NCBI GenBank assembly: GCA_951799405.1
Contig: OX637362.1
Location: 13,378,493-13,442,492 of the forward strand
Direction: 5' to 3'
Source: Agapetus fuscipes
Taxonomy: Eukaryota > Arthropoda > Insecta > Trichoptera > Glossosomatidae
DNA length: 64,000 nucleotides
Part shown: piece by piece, positions 59,010 to 64,000 of the stretch
How positions within the stretch are numbered: position 1 is the stretch's first letter
How the letters are laid out: each line of letters opens with the position of its first letter
The notes under the pieces: model-generated
What the model was told of the DNA's origin: nothing
The model's database searches: none
Seen by the model: the letters and a program-made list of their open reading frames with translations, nothing else
Program-made: the position numbers and the translations under genes

Positions 59010-59187
59010 GTTACACTTGTTAAGCTTCATCATTGAGGAATAATCAAATAGTGATTTACAATTCGGCGTGCATTTAAATTTATAATTGTAATTAAAATTT
59101 GTTAAATTAATTTTGTAAATTCAACATAATATTCCCTTTCACGTTTAAAATAATAATCCGACGGTTTCATTATCCGTTATCTGCTGT

Positions 59188-59393
59188 ACCCGTAGTACGA
59201 GTTTTTTCACAATACTCGAAGTATTGAGTATTCGAGAAAAATGTATGTGAACTTGAAAAGCACCTCTGGCGAAACAAGTTCCGAAACTTTTTTTGTACAG
59301 AAACTCTTTTTGCCAGAGGTGCTTTTCAAGTTCACATACATTTTTCTCGAATACTCAATACTTCGAGTATTGTAAAAAACTCGTACTACGGGT
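59188..59393. mobile_element. 206-bp foldback element, family F-like ends
   Basis: ACCCGTAGTACGAGTTTTTT to AAAAAACTCGTACTACGGGT. The arms are ~90 bp and almost perfect (CTCGAAGTATTGAGTATTCG, GAACTTGAAAAGCACCTCTG). The ends ACCC.TAGTACGAGTT match family F, though the interior differs. Confidence 0.85.
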
Positions 59394-60111
59394 ACTGTTG
59401 CTTACATTGACTTATAACATCTGTGGACAAGAAGTTATTTTAAGGAAAATAGACACATATGTCTGTCTCAACTTACTTACGAAAATGGTCATTTTAATTA
59501 GAAAGAGAACAAAGAACTTCCCAGTTGCATTTCCGTTTGTACAAAAAACTCAACAAAACGAAAAAAAAAAATTATATTGGTACCATTGCAAATAATGGCA
59601 GCCGATTTGACCGGAAATAGCTAGAGTTGACAGATCATACACGCGTTATAAATATTGTGATCGCCAAAATTGATGTCAGTATTTCATATTTTCAAGGTAT
59701 ATATTCATATTTTAATTTTATCACTCATTTCATTATAACCATTGTGATATTTAATGCGTTATATTTGTAATTGTTGCCACCGTACATTTGGGGTACCACT
59801 GCAACGTTTGACACAAGAGGAGCTCAAGAGGGAACAAGTATGTATCAATTCAGTACATTAGTTTCCGCTCCCCTATGTTATAACTCAATGGTTGCTTATT
59901 TTATATCTGCAACTTTTAACTGGAAAACTTCTTGATTCAAAATGTATTTATTTGTGGAAGAGATCCAATTAAAACTCAAAACGCTTCTGTTTTTAGGAGT
60001 CAAACAAAAATACAAAATGCCCAACTTAAAAATACTATAAATGTAAAAATTAAATAATTAAATACATAACAACAAAAAATATTTGCTTCTGTGAATAAAA
60101 TTAAATTATTA
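59394..60111. other. Unassigned sequence
   Basis: No feature I can support. Confidence 0.4.
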
Positions 60112-60520
60112 ACTGGTCCGTAGTCTAGTGGTAAGCACTTCTGACTCGTATTTACGAAGGAAGGTTGTGGGTTCGAACCCAGCGGAGCATAAAAAATATA
60201 CCATTTATATTTTCAAATATGCTCTTCGCTGGGCTGAAAAATTCATATACCTTTACCAAAGACCGGTCACTAAAGGTAGGTACATTCAGCCATACAGCAA
60301 CTGGGTCTTGCTTGAGAATTGGCTTTTTGTAGTGACGACCAAGCTCCTATAAATTTCGATCGATAGGTCAGTTCACAATGCTTGCATTTCATGCCAAAAG
60401 CAAGGGTTTGAGCTTTCTACAGCGACGACTAAGCTCGCAGAGGGCTCTCGAGGTGTAAAACACGCAAAAACAGCGCTCACCAAATAAATCATCCTAATAT
60501 TTATATTTTTTTAATAATAA
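60112..60520 (+). mobile_element. SINE-C carrying a SINE-B head, tail 1
   Basis: C head (GGTCCGTAGTCTAGTGGTAA, GTGGGTTCGAACCCAGCGG), C body to GTGACGACCAAGCTC, then a SINE-B-like head (60355-60413: GATCGATAGGTCAGTTCACA, CATTTCATGCC), then C body repeated from CTTTCTACAGCGACGAC, and tail 1 (CTCTCGAGGTGTAAAACACG). The C-B joint lies at the same point of the C body as in the two composites at 48.8 and 51.1 kb. Confidence 0.8.
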
Positions 60521-60530
60521 AGTAAGATTT

Positions 60531-60712
60531 AACAATGGTTCACTTTGCCAATGTCACCCCTGTTTCAGGGACGGTCGGTATGTTCAATTGAGGTTTGGAT
60601 TTTAAGTTGTCAGTACACATGCTGTAAGGGCAAACTTACACGTACCTTTTTGTGGGCATACATTTGATATGAATTATAAATGTTAAAATAACTTTGCAAC
60701 TTATTAGATTAA
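60531..60712 (+). mobile_element. SINE-A, 5' truncated
   Basis: ACAATGGTTCACTTTGCCAA to TAACTTTGCAACTTATTAG. Confidence 0.75.
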
Positions 60713-60744
60713 AGAAGTATTATTTTTTAATAGCGGTATACACC

Positions 60745-60829
60745 CTATATCTGTCATTTAATAAAAATATGTTTTTTAAGCTTTATGGTCTTAGTAAAAG
60801 AGTGCCAGTTATGAAAAAAATCAATCATG
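60745..60829. mobile_element. Core of foldback family F, fragment
   Basis: AGCTTTATGGTCTTAGTAAA, AGAGTGCCAGTTATGAAAAA, AATCAATCATG matches the centres at 30.2, 31.7 and 49.3 kb. Confidence 0.55.
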
Positions 60830-61095
60830 TTCCTTGACTTATAGGTTGGAATGCGGCTGACCACCCGTGCTGTAAAAATGGTTCACTTTGCCAATGTGAC
60901 CCCTGTTTCAGGGAAGGGCGGCAAGAATTGCAGTTTGTGTGTACCTATCACACCTCAAGAGCCTTCTGTAGGTTCGTATACATGTAGGTTCGCATGCGGC
61001 ATGTGCCAGCGCGAACTTGTACGTGTCTGCTTGTGAGAATGCATATAATGTAAATCCCTAATGTAACATATATTTGCAACTTAGATTAGATTAGA
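60830..61095 (+). mobile_element. SINE-A, full length, with a piece of SINE-C tail 1
   Basis: GTTCCTTGACTTATAGGTTG to CTTAGATTAGATTAGATG. GTGTGTACCTATCACACCTCAAGAGCC-like sequence (60937-60965) replaces the usual GGGCTTATGTTCATTTGAG, apparently a copy-choice product with SINE-C tail 1. Confidence 0.75.
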
Positions 61096-61828
61096 TGTTT
61101 ATTAAAAAAAAGTGTATTACTTAAAAAGTGTCACCACTAAAAAATATATTTAAAAACACGTTTTTTCTGTTTAAGAAATGACGGTAGTAAAGACGCTTTA
61201 CCTGTGCAAAATTATGGATTCCTCTTGCTACAATTTATGAATCCATTGTGAATCAAGCGAGAAGATTAAAAAAAATGATTGTGAAAGAAAATCCCAGATT
61301 TTAAAATCTGTTCCATCCATCATATGGAGAAGAGGGCTGTCTCAGAATTCCTTGTATTGAGCGACTTTTTTTTCTGCTGTAAACTTTTCTTTTTGGTCCC
61401 GAGAAGTAATAACTTCTTCAAGTTCATACCGGCACTTTATCATTTAGGAATTTTCAAAAAATTCGTCCCGCTCTTTTTTTTCAATCGGCTCTTGAAATCT
61501 CACTCCTAAAAGGGATTCTGATCCACGCGGTGTCAGAGTTTGACGAAAAAACGATGGTCGCAATAAGCAAAAATACGCATTTATTTTTATTTATAACTTT
61601 TTTTTTAGAAAATAATTTGTCTATTGACATTTTGAAGATATTTTTTAACTAAATAATGACAAAATGAGCTTGAACAATAGCCATGGTCCCATCGTGTTAA
61701 AAGATGCATCTCTAATATTATTTATAACATGTTTTTTTTAAGTAAAGAATTTAAAAGAAACAAACACTCACTAAACAGCAATACAATAATAATAAAATTA
61801 AAAGATTAATAAAAAATTGCTCTGTTTT
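61096..61828. other. Unassigned sequence
   Basis: AT-rich; no frame or repeat recognised. Confidence 0.4.
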
Positions 61829-61959
61829 AATTCACATGAGTTTATTTTTGTACACGACCAGTTTCGGGAGAAGCAGCTGTACCTCCCATCTTCAGGTGTA
61901 AAGGGAGGTACTGCTTCTCCCAAAACTAGTCGTGTACAAAAATAAACTCATGTGAATTA
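61829..61959 (-). other. ~57-bp inverted repeat around a Penelope-type motif
   Basis: Arms AATTCACATGAGTTTATTTT and its mirror at 61940-61959, extending inward to GGTACAGC.../GTACTGCTTC. The centre (minus strand) reads CCTGAAGATGGGAGG, then CTCCCGAAACTGGTCGTG. Box 1 is CTGAAGA. Confidence 0.55.
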
Positions 61960-62004
61960 ATCCCTTCCTCTCGTCACAACAAGGGCAACTCGTAGAACGG
62001 CTCA

Positions 62005-62165
62005 CATTCAACCATTTGCAGTCGATATCAAAACTATGAGAACTTGGTGTTTTCACGACTCATTCCTTTGCCAAACTGCCCGCTTATGGAATGAGTTACC
62101 GGTATCTGTGTTTCTATCTTAATTTAACCTTGCCCTTTTCAAATCCAATATCAATCGCCATTTCG
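62005..62165 (+). pseudogene. CR1/Jockey-group LINE C-terminal end, another family
   Basis: Reads RRTAHIQPFAVDIKTMRTWC, FHDSFLCQTARLWNELPVSV, then a stop, then LFKSNINRHF after a frameshift. The ...SF....RLWN.LP...F......F......N.H motif is typical of LINE ORF2 ends in insects. Confidence 0.6.
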
Positions 62166-62170
62166 AGTGA

Positions 62171-62290
62171 ATCCAGAGTCATAATAAAAGGAGAGCTTGT
62201 ATGAAAAAAGTTATGACTCTGGATGAAATGAAAGAAGTATGCAAGGACAGGAAGAAGTGGCGGCTAATCTGCAATGCTGATTTGTAATGT
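62171..62290 (+). mobile_element. RTE LINE 3' end fragment
   Basis: CCAGAGTCATAATAAAAGGA to AAGTGGCGGCTAATCTGCAA. Close to 12.53 and 56.18 kb. Confidence 0.75.
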
Positions 62291-62405
62291 TGGTTTATTA
62301 GCTTGCTACATTTTTTGCATAAGACATTTTTGACTTTTTTTGTATGGATTTATTTTTAAGGTTTTGTTGTTTTCTTATACTTATCTAAATGTTATTTATT
62401 ACTCG

Positions 62406-62656
62406 TATTCCTTGACTTATAGGTAGGTATGAGGTTGACCACCCATACTGTAAAAAATGGTTCACTTTGCCAATGTCACCCCTGTTTCAGGGAATGTCGG
62501 CAAGAGTTGCAGGGCTTATGTTCATTTGAGGTTTGGATTTTATTTGTAAGTACACAATCAGCATTTGTAAGCGCGAACTACACGTGTTTGTTTGTGGGCA
62601 TACATCTGAGAGCTTTGAATAAATATATACTTGCAACTTAGATTATAGATTATAGA
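62406..62656 (+). mobile_element. SINE-A, full length, TATAGAT tail
   Basis: ATTCCTTGACTTATAGGTAG to TTAGATTATAGATTATAG. Nearly identical to the 5.49 kb copy (minus). Confidence 0.9.
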
Positions 62657-62765
62657 TTTCCTCTCAGTGTCTCAAAGTCTCAAAACAAAGCAATGCCACA
62701 CACACCACAGCACTGCGCAGCTAACGACCCTGCAACCAGACATGGACAACTGCCACATTACCAAC

Positions 62766-62860
62766 ACCTCTGCGGCACTATCACAAGTGTCATAGACCCT
62801 TAGAGTCTCTCGAATCTAGGGAGTCTCCCGCATAGGCTTTCTTAAAAAAAAAAAAAATAA
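62766..62860 (+). mobile_element. SINE-C tail 2 alone
   Basis: CACCTCTGCGGCACTATCAC, GTGTCATAGACCCTTAGAGT, GGGAGTCTCCCGCATAGGCT, A-run. Only the tail module is present, as expected of a 5'-truncated copy. Confidence 0.75.
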
Positions 62861-63000
62861 TAATAATAAATAAAAAAACAAGGCAATTTTTATTTCAATC
62901 TATTAAAATGAACTTTCACGAAGTTACTGCTTAGAATCTAGATAATGTAAAAAATAAAAACCTACAAAACAACATTCATATTTTAAAAAGAAAATTAAGC

Positions 63001-63486
63001 GGTACACAGTGGCATACTTTTACCCACCTTGATGTATGGAAGTGAAGCCTGGACGGTGGGTGAAAGTGAAATTAGTAAGGTCCATACGTGGTCCATGCTG
63101 TTGAAATGGACTTTCTAAGAAGTATGATTGGGAAAAAACGGAGTGACAGGGTGAGGAATGATTTTGTAAGAGAAGAATGTGGTGCAAGAGAAAGTGCGAA
63201 AGTGAAGATTAAAAGAAGTTTGTTAAGATGGTTTGGGCATATGGAGAGAATGAATGAGGAAAGACTGACCAAGAAAGTATATGTTGGTAGAATAGATGGA
63301 TGTCGTGGTAAAGGAAGACCGAGAAAGGTATGGATGGACCAAATATCCGAAATTGCAAATGAATGGAATATCCAGAGTCATAATAAAAGAAGAGCTTGCA
63401 TGAAGAAGGTTATGACTCTGGAGGAAATGAAAGAAGTATGTAAGGACAGAAAGAAATGGCGGTTGATCTGTAATGTTGGCGGCTAG
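63001..63486 (+). pseudogene. RTE LINE, C-terminal third
   Basis: 133 open codons (63088-63486): MDFLRSMIGKKRSDRVRNDF, ESAKVKIKRSLLRWFGHMER, ERLTKKVYVGRIDGCRGKGR, RPRKVWMDQISEIANEWNIQ and EEMKEVCKDRKKWRLICNVG, preceded by a decayed LPTLMYGSEAWTV-like stretch (63020-63060, frameshifted). A subfamily distinct from 42.97 kb; ends GGWR...NVGG instead of CRGSGHP. 5'-truncated; fragments at 12.5, 30.7, 41.6, 56.2 and 62.2 kb belong to it. Confidence 0.85.
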
Positions 63487-63581
63487 GGTTTATTAAAATG
63501 AAATTTGTTTTTAGTTTTTAAGTTTTTTATGTCCATGTACGATTATTATTTATTGATTTAAAAAATTTAATTTGTCGTGTA

Positions 63582-63827
63582 TGTTCCTTGACTTATAGGT
63601 TGGTATGCGGCTGACCACCCATGCTGTAAAAATGGTTCACTTTGCCAATGTCACCCCTGTTACAGGGAAGGACGGCAAGAGTTGCAGGGTGGATGTCCAT
63701 TTGAGATTGGTTGTTGTAGGCTCACACGAGGCACGTGCAAGCGCGAACTTGTACGTGTCTTGGTTGTGGGAATGTAATGTGAATCTCCAATGTAACATAT
63801 CTTTGCAACTTAGATTAGATTAAATTT
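63582..63827 (+). mobile_element. SINE-A, full length
   Basis: GTTCCTTGACTTATAGGTTG to CTTTGCAACTTAGATTAG. Same young subfamily as 1.39, 20.53 and 58.18 kb. Confidence 0.9.
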
Positions 63828-63865
63828 TATTAGAAGACGTTTTCTATGTCTTCTGTCATGTCGTA

Positions 63866-64000
63866 TGTAAACTCTCTCTCTCTGTTGTAGCGACCTCAGG
63901 AAGGTTGTGTTGTGGCATGTGTAAATTTTGATGAATATTTGGCGTGTTAAAAAAAAACACTTCTTTAATTTCTACGAATTGTAGTCATCTCCGGTGTTCC
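63866..64000 (+). repeat. Repeat shared with 7185-7320
   Basis: CTCTCTCTCTCTGTTGTAGC, GGAAGGTTGTGTTGTGGCAT, GGCGTGTTAAAAAAAAACAC, TTAATTTCTACGAATTGTAG. Runs off the window end. Confidence 0.55.

Overview
The window is non-genic eukaryotic DNA: AT-rich, with no operons or bacterial signals, and built almost entirely of interspersed repeats in many age classes and nesting levels. Non-LTR retrotransposons of the CR1/Jockey group, R1, RTE and L2 types, Penelope-like remnants, tRNA- and 5S-derived SINEs and small TIR elements suggest an invertebrate, most likely an arthropod (probably an insect). I cannot place it more precisely. I found no host protein-coding gene. Every long reading frame belongs to a mobile element, and most short ones are chance frames in SINEs.

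Repeat names used below are mine. SINE-A (about 30 copies or pieces) is ~250-270 bp, starts TTCCTTGACTTATAGGTTGG and ends in a (GATTA)n-type tail. SINE-B is ~340 bp with a tRNA-like head (TAGCTCAGTTGG ... GGTTCGAATCC). SINE-C is ~300-400 bp with another tRNA-like head (TAGTCCAGTGG ... GGTTCGAATCC). It occurs with two alternative 3' tails, sometimes with a 5S rRNA-derived head, and sometimes fused to SINE-B. SINE-D has a tRNA Leu/Ser-like head (ATGGCCGAGGGGGC). Family G is an unclassified retroelement with a GC-rich hairpin and a Penelope-type motif.

Layout: 1-480 Penelope 3' end; 3.2-5.3 kb SINE-C split by a 5'-truncated R1 LINE; 7.4-7.9 kb RTE end split by a 249-bp TIR element; 9.7-10.4 kb Harbinger-like MITE; 17.8-18.6 kb TIR element; 19.1-20.0 kb family G plus a hammerhead-like inverted repeat; 20.9-25.2 kb near full-length LINE-1 (minus); 26.4-27.0 kb deleted PIF/Harbinger; 28.2-28.6 kb 5S-tRNA chimeric SINE; 29-32 kb foldback elements and family G; 34.4-36.6 kb 79-bp satellite carrying two L2 insertions; 41.9-42.7 kb L2 with a 191-bp insert; 42.9-46.1 kb decayed RTE LINE; 48.5-51.3 kb composite SINEs and a foldback in an L2; 51.5-56.0 kb near full-length LINE-2 (minus); 56-64 kb SINEs, RTE ends and foldbacks.

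The strongest unusual signals are these. (1) LINE-1 and LINE-2 both carry the canonical -1 frameshift heptamer A AAA AAC, in the ORF1 reading phase, just before the end of ORF1; ORF2 lies in the -1 frame in both, and in LINE-2 it has no ATG. (2) SINE-C is modular: an optional 5S head, a tRNA head, a shared body, then either an L2-derived tail or an unrelated A-tailed tail, plus C-B dimers. (3) Nested insertions allow target-site duplications to be read exactly.
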